Source of the DNA: Diadophis punctatus similis
Taxonomy: Eukaryota; Chordata; Lepidosauria; Squamata; Dipsadidae
DNA length: 64,000 nt
Direction of reading: 5' to 3'
Assembly: GCA_023053685.1 (NCBI GenBank)
Contig: JALIGW010000032.1
Location: 1,626,291-1,690,290, forward strand
Below, piece after piece: positions 27,145-38,159 of the stretch. The stretch's first letter is position 1. Each line of letters begins with the position of its first letter. The position numbers were made by a program, and so were the translations under genes. Below the pieces are notes generated by a model. The model was not told the DNA's origin and did no database searches. It worked only from the letters and a program-made list of their open reading frames with translations.

Positions 27145-27640
27145 AGAAGGGGTTAGACTAGAGCAGTGATGGCGAACCTATGACACATGTGCCACAGGTG
27201 GCACGCGGAGCCATATCTGCCGGCACGCGAGTCGTCGCCCTAGCTCAGCTCCAGCGTGCATGTGCACGCCGGCCAGCTGATTTTTGGCTCACACGGAGGC
27301 TCTGAGAGGGTGTTTTTGGCTTCTGGAGGGCCTCGGGGAGGGGCAGGGGGGGCGTTTTCACCCTCCCCAGGCTATAGGGAAGCCTCTGGAGCCTGGGGAG
27401 TGTGAAAAACGGGCCTACCAGGCTCACCAGAAGTTGGGAAATGGGCCATTTCCAGCCTCCAGAGGGCCTCCAGGGGGCGGGGGAGGCCGTTTTCGCCCTC
27501 CTCAGGGATTAAATTATGGGTGTGGGCACTCGCGGATGTGCGATAGCATGCGTGCATGCACTTTCGGCAATCGAGGAAAAAAAGGTTCGCCATCACTGGA
27601 CTAGAGGACCTTCAGGATCCCTTCCAACTCTATAAGACCC
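27145..27640 (+). mobile_element. CR1 3' tip split by hAT-1
   Basis: Sense CR1 terminus GGGGTTAGACTAGAG (to 27163) continues after the insertion at 27599-27640 (GACTAGAGGACCTTCAGG). Confidence 0.8.
27164..27598. mobile_element. hAT-1 element with perfect TSD
   Basis: 435 bp from CAGTGATGGCGAACC to GGTTCGCCATCACTG, perfect 15 bp inverted termini. The octamer GACTAGAG flanks both sides (27156-27163 and 27599-27606) and fits the nnnTAnnn target pattern known for Buster-type hAT elements. The GC-rich interior has paired GGGGAGG and CCAGCCTCCAGAGG words. No transposase. Confidence 0.95.
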
Positions 27641-27704
27641 CATTTGGAACATTGCATCCAATGATGTAAAAATGTGATATCAAAGAGATGTTGAGACTCT
27701 AGAA

Positions 27705-28065
27705 CAGTGTTTCCCAATCCTGGCAACTTGAAGATATCTAGACTTCAACTCCCAGAATTCCTATGGAGGGAGGGAGAGAGGGAGGATGGGAGGGAGGGAG
27801 GAAGGGAAGGAAGGAAGGAAAGAAGGAAATGGGAGGGAGGAAGGGAGGGAGGGAGGGAGGGAAGGAAGGAAGAAGATGGGAAGGAGGGAGAGAGGGAGGG
27901 AAGGAGGGAAGGAAGGAAGGAAGAAAGGAAAGGAAGAAGGAAAGAAAGAAAGAAAGAAAGGAAGGAAGGAAGGAAGGAAGGAAGGAAGGAAGGAAGGAAG
28001 GAAGGAAGGAAGGAAGGAAGGAAGGAAGGAAGGAAGAAAGAAAGAAAGAAAGAAGGAGGGAGAGG
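27705..28065. repeat. hAT-P half element followed by a GGAA array
   Basis: CAGTGTTTCCCAATCCTGGC (27705) to CAGAATTCC (about 27763) is one half of the palindromic hAT-P family. From 27766 the sequence is GGGA/GGAA/GAAA repeats to about 28060. The other half is absent. The same arrangement occurs at 29061. Confidence 0.75.
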
Positions 28066-28299
28066 GGGGGTCAACCTTTTCTCCAAAGCACCTGAAGGGA
28101 AGGGAAGGGAAGGGAAGAAGCAATGAATGAAACAAATGAAACAAATCAAGGAGAGAAGCAACCTAGAACTAAGGAGAAATTTCCTGAAAGTGAGAACAAT
28201 TAACAAGTGGAACAATGTGCCTCCAGAAGTTCTGGGTGCTTCAACACTGGAGGTTTTTAAGAAGAGATTAGACACCCATTTGTCTGAGATGCTATAGGG

Positions 28300-28849
28300 C
28301 AGGGATGGCAAACCTATGGCACGCGTGCCACAGGTGTCACGCGGAGCCATATTGGAGGGCACGCAAGGCGTTGCCCTGTCAGCTCAATGGCAAACCGGAA
28401 GTTCGGAAAAACGCACTTCCGGTTTGCCGTTGTGCTGTTTTTCGCATTCCGGAGGGTTCAGAGAAGCTTCCTGAAGCCCCAGAATGCAAAAAACGAAACG
28501 GGCAAACCGGAAGTTCGGAAAACGCACTTCCAGTTTGCCATTGGGCTGTTTTTAGCACTCTGGAGGGTTCAGGGAAGCTTCCTGAAGCCCCGGAATGCAA
28601 AAAATGACGAAACAAACAAACCGGAAGTGCGTTTTCTGAACTTCTGGTTTGCCCGTTTCGTCGTTTTTTACCGTCCCAGGCTCCGGTAAGGCCTTTGCGC
28701 GGGGGTGGGGGGGTTTGCACATGCACAGGGGGCAGCATGGGGGGGTTGTGCGCATGCGTGGGGGGAGGGAATGGGTGTGGGTATGCGTGCGCACGCTAGC
28801 ACCCCCCCCCCCTTTTGGCACGCGAACCAAAAAAGGTTCACCATCACTG
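28300..28849. mobile_element. hAT-1 element with perfect TSD and tandem ETS-type motifs
   Basis: 550 bp from CAGGGATGGCAAACC to GGTTCACCATCACTG, flanked by CTATAGGG (28292-28299 and 28850-28857). The interior has about 120 bp units with paired ACCGGAAGT/ACTTCCGGT words. Perfect ten-base matches lie at 28414-28423 (CACTTCCGGT) and 28620-28629 (ACCGGAAGTG). It resembles the palindromic copy at 49757. Confidence 0.95.
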
Positions 28850-28934
28850 CTATAGGGTCTCCTGCCTTAAGCAGAGGGTTGGACTAGAAGACCTCCAAGG
28901 TCCCCCCAACTGTTGTTATTCTATTTATTTTAAG

Positions 28935-29060
28935 CCTGTGAGAGTTACCACCCCCTTTTCACTAGACAAGGCATACCCAGTTCCTGCAACTGGTCTTCCT
29001 ATGTTTTAGCCTTCATTCCCTTAATCATCTCTGCTGCTCTACTCTGCACACTTTCTAGTG
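28935..29060 (-). mobile_element. CR1 coding fragment
   Basis: Antisense CR1 with CATACCCAGTTCCTGCAACT and ATCATCTCTGCTGCTC, the QELGM to RRA/MIK stretch of the ORF2 C-terminal region. It is broken by hAT-P at 29061. Confidence 0.8.
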
Positions 29061-29332
29061 CAGTGTTTCCCAACCTTGGCAACTTGAAGATATCTGGACT
29101 TCAATTCTCAGAATTCCTCCCATCTCCTTCTTTCCTTCTTTCCTTCCTCCCTCCCTCCCATCTTCTTCCTTCCTTCCTTTCTGCCCTCCCTCCCATCTCC
29201 TTCCATCCTCTCTCTCTCCCTCCCTCCCTGCTTCCCTCCCATCTCCTTCCTTCCTTCCTTCCTTCCTTCCTTCCTTCCTTCCTTCCTTCCTTCCTTCCTT
29301 CCTTCCTTCCTTCCTTCCTTCCTTCCTTCACC
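29061..29332. repeat. hAT-P half element followed by a CTTC array
   Basis: CAGTGTTTCCCAACCTTGGC (29061) to CAGAATTCC (about 29117), then CTTC/CTCC repeats to 29332. It parallels 27705-28065 but carries the complementary repeat strand. Confidence 0.75.
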
Positions 29333-29540
29333 AATTCTTTCCAATGACTCTGACTCTTGATTCTTTACAAGAACTGTTAGGAATCGTGAGCCCCCAAGGA
29401 CAAGCAGGGCTCCCCACCCCTATTTCATTGCAGATACAAAGCTCTAAAGAGCAAATTGTATTGCTTTTATACAGTTTGAAATGTGACAAGAAGAATATTC
29501 CAATTACACTGACCTTCCTTATGTAGCCTCAACTTCCTGC

Positions 29541-30074
<534 letters not shown>

Positions 30075-30366
30075 TTTAATGACTGTTCAAAAGAATAAAA
30101 ACCTCATGTTTATTGTTCAAGTGGTCTCCTGTTGAGATGTTTGAGTGGTTTTTTCTCTCACATGGTTCAATCACAACTCCATCCTGTAACATCACTCCTC
30201 CTTCCTCCAACCAGCAGTGAGAATGTCCTTGGTTCTCAAGAGAAAGTATTTTGTTTTGGCTACAAAGTCCCAACTATCTCAATTCCCCCCTCCCTATCCC
30301 TCAGCTCCAGTGTGGCAGCACTGAAGCTCCAAGATGGCTTCAGTCAGGTCAGATTCAGGGTTGACA
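30075..30366 (-). mobile_element. Partial solo LTR (family LTR-E)
   Basis: Minus-strand text starts TGTCAACCCTGAATCTGACC and shares GAACCAAGGACATTCTCAC and GCCATCTTGGAG with the complete copy at 55854-56238. A poly(A) signal CAATAAAC is present. The far end is truncated or replaced, so no TSD is seen. Confidence 0.6.
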
Positions 30367-30639
30367 CTATGATTCTATGCTTCTAATAAGCGATAAGCCC
30401 AGGCTGAGAATCTATTTAGGAATTCATGGGTTGTCCCACTTGAATCTCAAACAGCAAAGTAAACTTTACGAATCTTACATATAAAGTCACCCCTTTTGTG
30501 CCAGTGGGCTTCAAATTTCCCTGAAATTTGAGATTTGGTGGTCCACCATGAAACTTTGTTGAACTTTGTACTAAAAACGCATCGCTTGTAGAAGTTCCTT
30601 TCAAATGCATATTTCTGAGAGTCAATCAATCAATCAATC

Positions 30640-31219
30640 AGAATAGAGCTGGAAGGACCTTTGAGGTTTTTCCTTTAGATTTATTATTAGAGTTGGAAGG
30701 GACCTTGTAGGTCATCTAGTCCAACCCCCTGCTCAAGCAGGAGTTCCTACACCATTTGAGACAGATGGCAGTCCAGTCTCTCCTTGAAGGTCGCAAGTGT
30801 TGGGGCTCTCACAACCTCCGCTGGCAAGCTGTTCCACTGGTTGATCACTCTCATCATCAGCATTTTTAGTCCAGCCTCTTGCTCAAGTAGGAGATCCTTT
30901 ACCATTTCAGATAGATGGCTGTCCAGTCTTTTCTTAAAAACCTCCAGTGATGAAGCACCCACAACTTATGGTGGCAAGCTGTTCCACTGGTTAATTGTCC
31001 TCAGTGTTAGGAAGTTTCTTAATTCCAGGTTGCTTCTCTCCTTGATGAGTTTCCATCCATTGTTTCTTCTCTTGCCTTCTGGTGCTCTGGAAAATAAGTT
31101 GACCTCCTCTTCTTTGTGACAACCCCTCAAATATTGGAATACTGCTATCATGTCCCCCCTAGTCCTTCTTTTGTCTGGACTAGCCAAACCCAAATCCTAC
31201 AATTGTTCTTCATATGTTC
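30640..31219 (-). mobile_element. Two CR1 3' ends joined in tandem
   Basis: Antisense. A short CR1 terminus (30683-30863) is followed by a longer one (30864-31219), both with the FKKRLD-type end motif and NQWNSLP region. The second runs to the RRTRGDMIAVFQYL segment. The join suggests one copy truncated by insertion of another. Confidence 0.8.
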
Positions 31220-31740
31220 ATATCGAGAGAGTCCAGAAATATTTCACAAGAAGAGTCCTCCACTCCTCTGCTCACAACAGAATACCTTATTCCACCAGAC
31301 TTGAAATTTTGGGCTTCGACAATTTAGAACTACGTCGCCTTCGATCTGATCTAAATGTAGTTCATAAAATCATCTGCCACAATGTTCTACCTGTCAATGA
31401 CTACTTCAGCTTCAACTGCAACAATACATGAGCACACATTAGATACAAACTTAATGTAAACCGCTCCAAACTCGACTGCAGAAAATACAACTTCAGCAAC
31501 AGAGTGATCAATGCCTGGAATGCACTACCTGACTCTGCGGTTTCTTCCCCAAACCCCAAAAACTTTAACCTTAGACTGTCTACGGTCGACCTCTCCCCAT
31601 TCCTAAGAGGTCTGTAAGGGGCGTGCATAAGCGCACCAACGTGCCTACCGTCCCTGTCCTACTGTCCTATTGTCCTCATTTATCTGTACTTACTTTGCTT
31701 ATGTTTATGTTTATACCTATACCTGCTATCTTGTTTGACA
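31220..31740 (+). mobile_element. LINE-B copy, sense
   Basis: Translation gives VQKYFTRRVLHSS, LEILGFDNLELRRLRSDLN, VHKIICHNVLPVNDYFSF and, after a stop, the terminal LRLSTVDLSPFLRGL. The 3' UTR reads GGGGCGTGCATAAGCGCACC and ends in CTTGTTTGACAAATAAAT. It is a Jockey-superfamily C-terminal region and 5'-truncated. Confidence 0.85.
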
Positions 31741-31742
31741 AA

Positions 31743-31805
<63 letters not shown>

Positions 31806-31888
31806 ATAGATAGATAGATAAATAGATAAATAGATAAATAGATAAATAGATAAATAGATAAATAGATAAATAGATAAATAGATAAATA
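31741..31888. repeat. AAAT then ATAG/AAAT tail array of LINE-B
   Basis: AAAT repeats (31741-31806) pass into GATA and AAATAGAT units to 31888, extending the LINE-B tail. Confidence 0.95.
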
Positions 31889-32437
31889 ATTTTAGTCTTT
31901 ATGAGAGTCTTTTTTTCTCAGTCTGGATTTTATTTATTTATTTATTTATTTATTTAGCGTATGACAAATACATAGTAGTTCAAATGTTAATGTCCAGTCC
32001 ACCCAACCATTCAAGGACAGGGTGGTCTATGTTGAAAAAATAATCAGACATTGGGCCCTTGATTGACATTCGGACACAATTGGGCTCTTGATTGACATTC
32101 GGACACAATTGGGCTCTTGATTGACATTCGGACACAATGTGGTGGATATTTTGTCGAGGAGCACCACAGTCACATTGAGGGTTAGAGACAAGACCCCACT
32201 TAAGCAATGAGTTTCTGGCAGATACCATGTTGGGTATGGATTCTGTTCAGAGTGGACCAATGCTGGCGAAGAAGGTCAAAACCTGGCATCTTTTGTTTAG
32301 GGTCATCTACGTAACTGCCTGTATCTGGGTGCTATCCATCTGCCAATGGATAGATGAGGAAGAACAGCGTGCACAGGAAGAAGTGGGTTTCTCATAATTT
32401 TGTTGTACTCCTTCACTAAAGCTTCCTGCCTTCATAG

Positions 32438-33061
32438 CAGGGGTGGGTTCATCCCGGTTCGGACTGGATCGCCCGAACTGGTAGCAACCCGCTCGTGACG
32501 TCACTGTCGGTGCCGTTCCGTGCGTGCCGCCATGTTTTTCCCTTTCCGGGGCTTGAAAAAGGGTCCTCCCACCTGCCCACGGGTGAATGCTGTCCTTTAT
32601 TTCTTCACCCGAAGCACAGCTGATGAGCTCCTCAGCTGTGTTTCGGGCTAATTCCTGCCTTTGAGCATGCACGGAAGTGAAATCGAATGAGAGGACGCGT
32701 GCACGCAAAACATCGCGACCAGGGGTGAAATCCTCCCGGTTCGCTCTTACCTGTCGGTCGCCGCAGAGCCGATGGAGCCGGTGGTGGTCGCGGCACGGGG
32801 CTGGCCCCGCCCGCCTGGACGCCGCCATTTTAGTTATTTTGCCCTCTGCGCATGCAGAACGCTTTGCGCATGCGCAGAGGGCAAAAGAACTCAAATGGCA
32901 GCATCCAGGCAGGCAGGGGAAGTGGGCGGGGGCAGCCCCGCGCCGCAAACACCACCAGCTCCATCGGCTCTGCCGCGACCAACAGATAACAGCGAACCGG
33001 GAGTATTTCACCCCTGGTCGCGATGTGAGTCAGTGGCGAAGGTAAGTGGAACCCACCCCTG
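32438..33061. mobile_element. hAT-2 element with perfect TSD, hosting a hAT-3
   Basis: 624 bp from CAGGGGTGGGTTC to GGAACCCACCCCTG. The octamer CTTCATAG flanks it (32430-32437 and 33062-33069). Its own sequence is 32438-32719 plus 33017-33061; the middle is a hAT-3 insertion. Confidence 0.95.
32720..33016. mobile_element. hAT-3 element nested in hAT-2
   Basis: 297 bp from CAGGGGTGAAATC to ATTTCACCCCTG. Flanks ATCGCGAC and GTCGCGAT share the TCGCGA core, agreeing at six of eight positions. The interior has a perfect NRF1 consensus 12-mer at 32865-32876 and paired GCGGC/GCCGC words. A truncated relative is at 46468-46612. Confidence 0.85.
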
Positions 33062-33310
33062 CTTCATAGGGCTGGTAGAGCAATGTGGCTCAATGTGGCC
33101 AGCAAGTAGGAGTAGATTTTATGCAACCACTTATGAGCCTCATTGTATCATTTGTTCTAGCATTGATCTTGCTGGTGTGGCAGCTATTAAGCCAAACAGG
33201 GGCACAGTATTCAGCTGTGGAGTAGACCAACACTAGTGCTGATATTCTGAGAGTAGAGGCTGAGTAGAGGCATCTTGATCCTCTTAAGTTTCTCCGTCTG
33301 GAAACAAAAT

Positions 33311-33640
33311 GGAATGACAAAGGAAGGGAAGCTATGCAAATCGAAAATCAATTAACCACCGCTAAGTTTAGTTTATTCGTAATTATTTAGTTCAACTAAT
33401 GTTTCTAGAACATTCTTTTGGTTCTAAGGTCTTTCACAGGAACATAAAAACCAAATAGAGCCAGTTAATCGGCACTTTAAACGCTCACTTATCTGTCTTC
33501 TTTCAAGTAAACAAGCTCTTGGCTGCACTGTAAAATATTTAAAGAGCAACTTTAAGCTTTAGAGCGGAGATTTACAACGGGCGGAAACGGAGAAGTTCGA
33601 TCTTCAGCATCATTATTCAAAATTGATATTGCAGAATCAC
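33311..33640. other. No recognisable feature
   Basis: About 330 bp of AT-rich sequence with no recognised feature. Confidence 0.5.
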
Positions 33641-33935
33641 AGAAAAACAGAATGGGAAGGGACCTTGGAGGTCTTCTAGTCCAACCCCCTGCTCAAGCAG
33701 GAGAGCCTATACCATTTCAGACAAATGGTTGTCCAATCTCTTCTGAAAAACCTCCAGTGATGGAGTACCCACAACTTCTGGAGACATGCTGTTCCACTGA
33801 TAAATTGTTCTGACTGTGCGGAAATGTCTAGATTGGATCTCCATTTAATGATCTTCCCAACCGTTACTTCTTGTCTTGCTTCTGGGACTTTGGAGAATAG
33901 GTCAACCTTCTCTTCTCTGTGACAGCCCTTCAAAG
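33641..33935 (-). mobile_element. CR1 3' portion
   Basis: Antisense CR1 with GGAAGGGACCTTGGAGG, CTCCAGTGATGGAGTACCC and GGCAACCTTCTC-type coding words. The interior is diverged. Confidence 0.85.
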
Positions 33936-34880
33936 ATTAGATTAGATTAGAGTAGATTAGATTAATAGAGATGGAAGGGACCTTGTAGGTCATCTAGTCC
34001 AACCTCCCACCCAAGCAGGAGACCCTACACCCGTGATGGCGAACCTATGGCACGGGTGCCACAAATGGCACGCGGAGCCATATCGGTGGGCACACGAGCT
34101 CAGGTCCGGCGTGCATGTGTGCACCAGCCGGCTGATTTTCGGGTCTTCTGGCCCACTGGGAGTCGGGAAACAGGCTGTTTCCAGCCTCCAGAGGGGGTGG
34201 GGAAGGCCGTTTTCGGCCTCCCCAGGCTCCTAGAAAGGCTCTGGAGACTGGGGAGAGCGAAAAATGGGCATGCCATTGCATGCTGGGAGCAGGGGGGTCA
34301 TGCGTGCATGTGCGGGGGTGCATGGAATTATTAGTATGGGCACGCACACACGTGATCCCCCGCATTCCCCCCCCCTTTTGGCACGTGAACCAAAAAAGGT
34401 TCGCCATCACTGCCCTACACCATTTCTGACAGATGGCAATCCAGTCTCTTCTTGAAAGCTTCCAGTGATGAAGCTCCCACAACTTCTGAAGGCAACTTCT
34501 ATTCCATGGTTTGATGTTCTCACTGTCAGAAAATTTCTCCTTATTTCCAGGTTGAATCTCTCCTTGATCAGTTTCCATCCATTGTTCCTTGTCTGTCCTT
34601 CAGGTGCTTTGGAGAATAGCTTGACCCCCCCTCCTCTCTGTGGCAGCCCCTCAAATATTGGAAGATGCTTTCATGTCTCCCCTGGTCCTTCTCTTCGCTA
34701 GACTAACCATGCCCAGTTCCTGCAACTGTTCTTCATATGTTTTAGTCTCCTGTCCCCTAATCTTCTTGGTTGCTATTCTCTGCATTTTTTCTAGAGTCTC
34801 CACATTTTTTTATATTGTGGTGACCAAAACTGGATGCAGTATTCTAGGTGTGGTCTTACTAAGGCTTTATAGCACACAAA
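33936..34880 (-). mobile_element. CR1 copy split by hAT-1
   Basis: Antisense CR1 at 33965-34030 and 34413-34880, after a short GATTA-repeat (33936-33962). The right part covers the ORF2 C-terminal region back to the [16 protein letters not shown] area. The hAT-1 sits at the CCCTACAC octamer. Confidence 0.85.
34031..34412. mobile_element. hAT-1 element with perfect TSD
   Basis: 382 bp from CCGTGATGGCGAACC to GGTTCGCCATCACTG. The octamer CCCTACAC flanks it (34023-34030 and 34413-34420). This is the reverse complement of GTGTAGGG, the CR1 site also hit at 49757. Confidence 0.95.
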
Positions 34881-35019
34881 CATAAACCAGGCACACACAA
34901 GTCCATGTTTGTCTGTCACAGGTAACGTCAGATAAAATAATTTGATAAGCCAATGCCGACATTGTCTACATTTCAAAAGAAAGTGCCCTATCTTGCATTA
35001 CCATTAGAAAATCTTATCT

Positions 35020-35130
35020 TAGAGCTGTGGTGGCGCTGTGGTTAGGATGCAGTATTGCAGGCTAATTCTGCCAACTGCCGGCTGCCAGCAGTTCGGCAGT
35101 TCGATTCTCACCGGCTCAAGGCTGAGTAAG
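35020..35130 (+). mobile_element. Sauria-like SINE, head only
   Basis: Sense tRNA-like head (GAGCTGTGGTGGCGCTGTGG), B-box region CAGTTCGATTCTCACC and start of the core, then an abrupt switch to PLE sequence. Confidence 0.75.
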
Positions 35131-35455
35131 CCTTTTGCCTGTTTGTTCTAGTGCAACCAAGTGGTTGTTGCAGTTCTTACATTGTACGTTGTAGATGACT
35201 CCTGTTTTTTTTTCCCCTGGGGTTGCTAGGTCTTTTGGTCTGCTTAGGATGTTTTGAAGGGCTTTAGTTGGCTTGTGTGCTACGCTGATTCCATCTGGTT
35301 GTAGGAGTCTCTTGGTGGTTTTTGATATATTCTTGATGTATGACAGTGTGATTCTTTTTAGGGTTTGTGTTGGTTGTGCGATCTTGGGTTGAGTGGTCAG
35401 AGGCTTTTTGATAAAGTTCCAGCGATATCCATTTTGTTGGAATATGTTGTACAGA
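35124..35455 (-). mobile_element. Penelope-like element coding fragment (GIY-YIG region start)
   Basis: Minus-strand translation includes RITLSYIKNISKTTKRLL, HKPTKALQNILSRPKD and GVIYNVQCKNCNNHLVALEQ. This matches the linker and beginning of the GIY-YIG endonuclease region of Penelope-like elements (the V-IY-C-C-YVG pattern), with the glycine-containing YVG stretch altered. It is truncated at both ends. It proves PLEs lived in this genome. Confidence 0.7.
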
Positions 35456-35469
35456 TGAAGAGACAGATC

Positions 35470-35792
35470 AGGGGAGACATGATAGTAGTGTTCCAATATT
35501 TGAGGGGCTGTCACAGAGAGGAGGGGGGTCAAGATATTTTCCAAACCACCTGAAGGCCAGACAAGGAACAATGGATGGAAACTGATCAAGGAGAGATTCA
35601 ACCTAGAAAGAAGGAAGAACTTTCTGACAGTGAGAACAATCAACCAATGGAACAGAAATTGCCTTCAGAAGTTGTGGAAACTTCATCACTGGAGGCTTTC
35701 AATAAGAGACTGGACTGCCATCTGTCAGAAATTGTGTAGGGTGGGAGGTTGGACTAGATGACCTACAAGGTCTGTTCCAACTCTGTTAATCT
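35470..35792 (+). mobile_element. CR1 C-terminal region and 3' end
   Basis: Sense CR1 with RGDMIVVFQYLRGCHREEG, a frame-disrupted middle, and terminal GTTGGACTAGATGACCTACA. Ends with octamer units TTAATCTG. Confidence 0.85.
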
Positions 35793-35799
35793 GTTAAAC

Positions 35800-36005
35800 C
35801 ATTTGTTTTGAATAATATAGGTTGGACTAGAATGGGTAGGCAAAGTTGGCTCTTCTATGACTCGTGGACTTCAACTCCCAGAATTCCTGAGCTAGCATGA
35901 TTGGCTCAAAAAGTCTGGGAGTTGAAGTCCACGAGTCATAGAAGAGCCAACTTTGCCTACCTCTGGACTAGAAGACCTTCAATATATCTTCCAACTGTAT
36001 TATTC
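35800..36005 (+). mobile_element. CR1 3' tip split by hAT-P
   Basis: CR1 terminus before (GGTTGGACTAGAA, to 35832) and after (GACTAGAAGACCTTC, from 35966) a hAT-P insertion. Confidence 0.8.
35833..35965. mobile_element. hAT-P palindromic element with perfect TSD
   Basis: 133 bp, with arms of about 48 bp that are almost perfect inverted repeats (AGGCAAAGTTGGCTCTTC on the left, its complement on the right). The octamer GACTAGAA flanks it (35825-35832 and 35966-35973). It would fold into one hairpin. Confidence 0.9.
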
Positions 36006-36257
36006 CACGTACTAAGAAGCCAAATACAGACAAATCTCTTCATCTTCATTGTATTAATATGGGTCTCTTATTAGTTTAGTCTTATTTTTCATTACGTTAC
36101 TTCTTGACTATAAAGAGAAAATGTGTTGAGCAACACTACACCAAAAGTATTTCATAGCAATCTATTATAATGACTGAGCATTCTCCATCTTTTCACCAGA
36201 ACAATCCTTATATCAGGGATGAAAGAAAACATTCAATTCCAGTTAGAATTCTATTTT

Positions 36258-36420
36258 CAATTCTTCTTCTTCTTCTTCTTCTTCTTCTTCTTCTTCTTCT
36301 TCTTCTTCTTCTTCTTCTTCTTCTTCTTCTTCTTCTTCTTCTTCTTCTTCTTCTTCTTCTTCTTCTTCTTCTTCTTCTTCTTCTTCTTCTCTTCCTCCTC
36401 CTCCTCCTCCTCCTCCTCCC
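36258..36420. repeat. TTC then CTC trinucleotide array
   Basis: TTC repeats (36258-36390) followed by TCC repeats (36391-36420). Poly-Leu, poly-Phe and poly-Arg frames here are artefacts. Confidence 0.95.
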
Positions 36421-36424
36421 CAAA

Positions 36425-36883
36425 TATAGAATTTTACCTGCCCAGCTTGCTTTTACGATAAGAAGGAATTTCTAGTCTTGTCTCATGCGCAAAATCTTAT
36501 TACTTGCCATAAATATTCAATCTTGATGACCTTTGATGGCCTGAGGCTCTGTAACGGCATTTAAAATGGGAATGGACTCACGTGCTTGGTAGCATCCCTG
36601 GGTCAGGAGGGAGAAATAGGGAAGCTACAGAGAATATTTATTTAAATCTCTCAACTGATCAGATTGCCTGCTTGACCTAGCTGCCGACTTCAATGGAGTG
36701 AGGAGAGATTTCAACACCATTAATGTTTGGATTCCTGCCTGTGCAACAAGGGAGGGATCTCCTTTTTTTTTTTTTTTTGCATCACTGCATATTGTCAATA
36801 AGTCCCACAAGGGAGCTTACTTAATGGTAAGGCCTGGAACTAAATAAATCAAGAGAATAACAAAGAAGCAATTTGGGAGGGTG
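36425..36883. other. No recognisable feature
   Basis: About 460 bp, with a T-homopolymer at 36763-36778. Nothing else recognised. Confidence 0.5.
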
Positions 36884-36935
36884 TGTGTGTGTGTGTGTGT
36901 GTGTGAATTCCTTGCTTCCAGAATTATGTTTTCTT

Positions 36936-36994
<59 letters not shown>
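36884..36994. repeat. Two GT dinucleotide arrays
   Basis: GT runs at 36884-36904 and 36940-36994, separated by a 35 bp spacer. The second abuts the 3' end of a SINE. Confidence 0.95.
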
Positions 36995-36997
<3 letters not shown>

Positions 36998-37960
36998 TGT
37001 GTCTGATTCTCTCAGAGACAACCCGGACAAGTCCCTCCAGTTTTCTTGGTAAGGTTTTTCGGAAGTGGTTTGCCATTGCCGTCTTCCTGGAGCTGAGAGA
37101 AAGTGACTGGCCTAAGGTTATTCAGCTGGCTTTCGGCCTTAGGCGGGGCTAGAACTCTCAGTCCTCTGACGATTGGCTCAAAGTCACCCAGCCAGCTTTT
37201 GTGCCTAAGGCAGAACTGGAACTCACCATCTCTAGGTGTTCAGAGAAATGTCACCCAGTTGACTTTCATGCCTAAGGAGGGACTAGAACTCACAGTCTCC
37301 TGGTGATTAACCTGAATTTACCCAGACAGCTTTTGTGCCTAAGGCAGAACTAGAACTCACCATCTCTAGGTGTTCGGACCAAAGTCACCCAGTGGGCTTT
37401 CATGCCTAAGGAGGGACTAGAACTCACAGTCTCCTGATGGTTAACTTGAAGTTACCCAGACATCTTTTGTGCCAAAGGTAGGACTAGAACTCACCATCTT
37501 TAGGTGTTCAGACCAAAGTCACCCAGTTGGCTTTCATGCCTAAATAGGGACTGGAACTCACAGGCTCCTGGTGATTGGTCTGAAGTCATCAAGCCAGCTT
37601 TTGTGCCTAAAGCAGGATTAGAACTCACACTCTCCTGGTGATTGGCCCAAAGTTACCCAGTTGGCTTTCATGCCTAAGGAGGGACTAGAGCTCACAGGCT
37701 CCTGATGATTAGCCCAAAGTTACCCAGACAGCTTTTGTGCCTAAGGTAGGACTAGAACTCACCATCTTTAGGTGTTTGGACCAAAGTCACTTACCTGACT
37801 TTCATGCCTAAGGCGGGACTAGAACTCACACTCTCCTGCTGATTGGCCCAAAGTCACCCAGCTGACTCTTATGCCTAAGGCAGAACTAGAACTCCCAGTC
37901 ACCCAGTTTCTAGCCCGATGCCTTAACCACTACACCAAACCATCTCTTCGTTTTCTGGAT
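36995..37960 (-). mobile_element. tRNA SINE with BovB-like tail and twelve tandem internal units
   Basis: Antisense SINE. Its 3' part (36995-37110) has CAGTTTTCTTGGTAAGGTTT and GTCTGATTCTCTCAGAGAC, resembling a BovB 3' end. From about 37125 to 37905 a 66-67 bp unit repeats twelve times, alternating TTTCATGCC and TTTTGTGCC types, so the true period is about 134 bp. In reverse each unit holds a B-box-like GAGTTCTAGTCC. The tRNA-like head (GGTGTAGTGGTTAAGGCATC in reverse) is at 37915-37945. Confidence 0.75.
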
Positions 37961-38159
37961 GCGTTTCAAAAGACACGAGCCTTGTTAATATATGGAAATC
38001 ATGTTTTTTTTTTTTTCAAAAGTTGTTACTCAATTGGATTGAATGTCTTAAACAAAGAAAGATTTAAGAAAATAACTAATTGGAGGTGGAAGAAGAGAAA
38101 TGAGAATTCTTATTTCCCCCCATCTGTTTCATGGTTCCTCCTCCTGATTTTGCTTACTA

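Larger units (their letters stand above)
27641..28925 (+). mobile_element. CR1 copy with two nested insertions
   Basis: Sense CR1 in parts: 27641-27704 (DVETLE region), 28066-28299 (LFSKAPEG to the terminal FKKRLDTHL motif) and 28850-28925 (3' tip GGTTGGACTAGAAGACCTCC). Inserted are a hAT-P half with a GGAA array (27705-28065) and a hAT-1 (28300-28849). Confidence 0.8.
31932..33310 (-). mobile_element. Third Jockey-like LINE 3' part, broken by nested hATs
   Basis: Antisense LINE with a TTTA tail (31932-31957). Minus-strand text includes a Cys/His motif CDCGAPRQNIHHIVSEC (about 32140-32195) and, right of the insertion, VYSTAEYCAPVWLNS and NDTMRLISGCIKSTP (33090-33260). A 27 bp segment with the words GACATTCGGACACAATTGGG is repeated three times (about 32050-32140). 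The hAT at 32438-33061 splits it. Confidence 0.7.
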
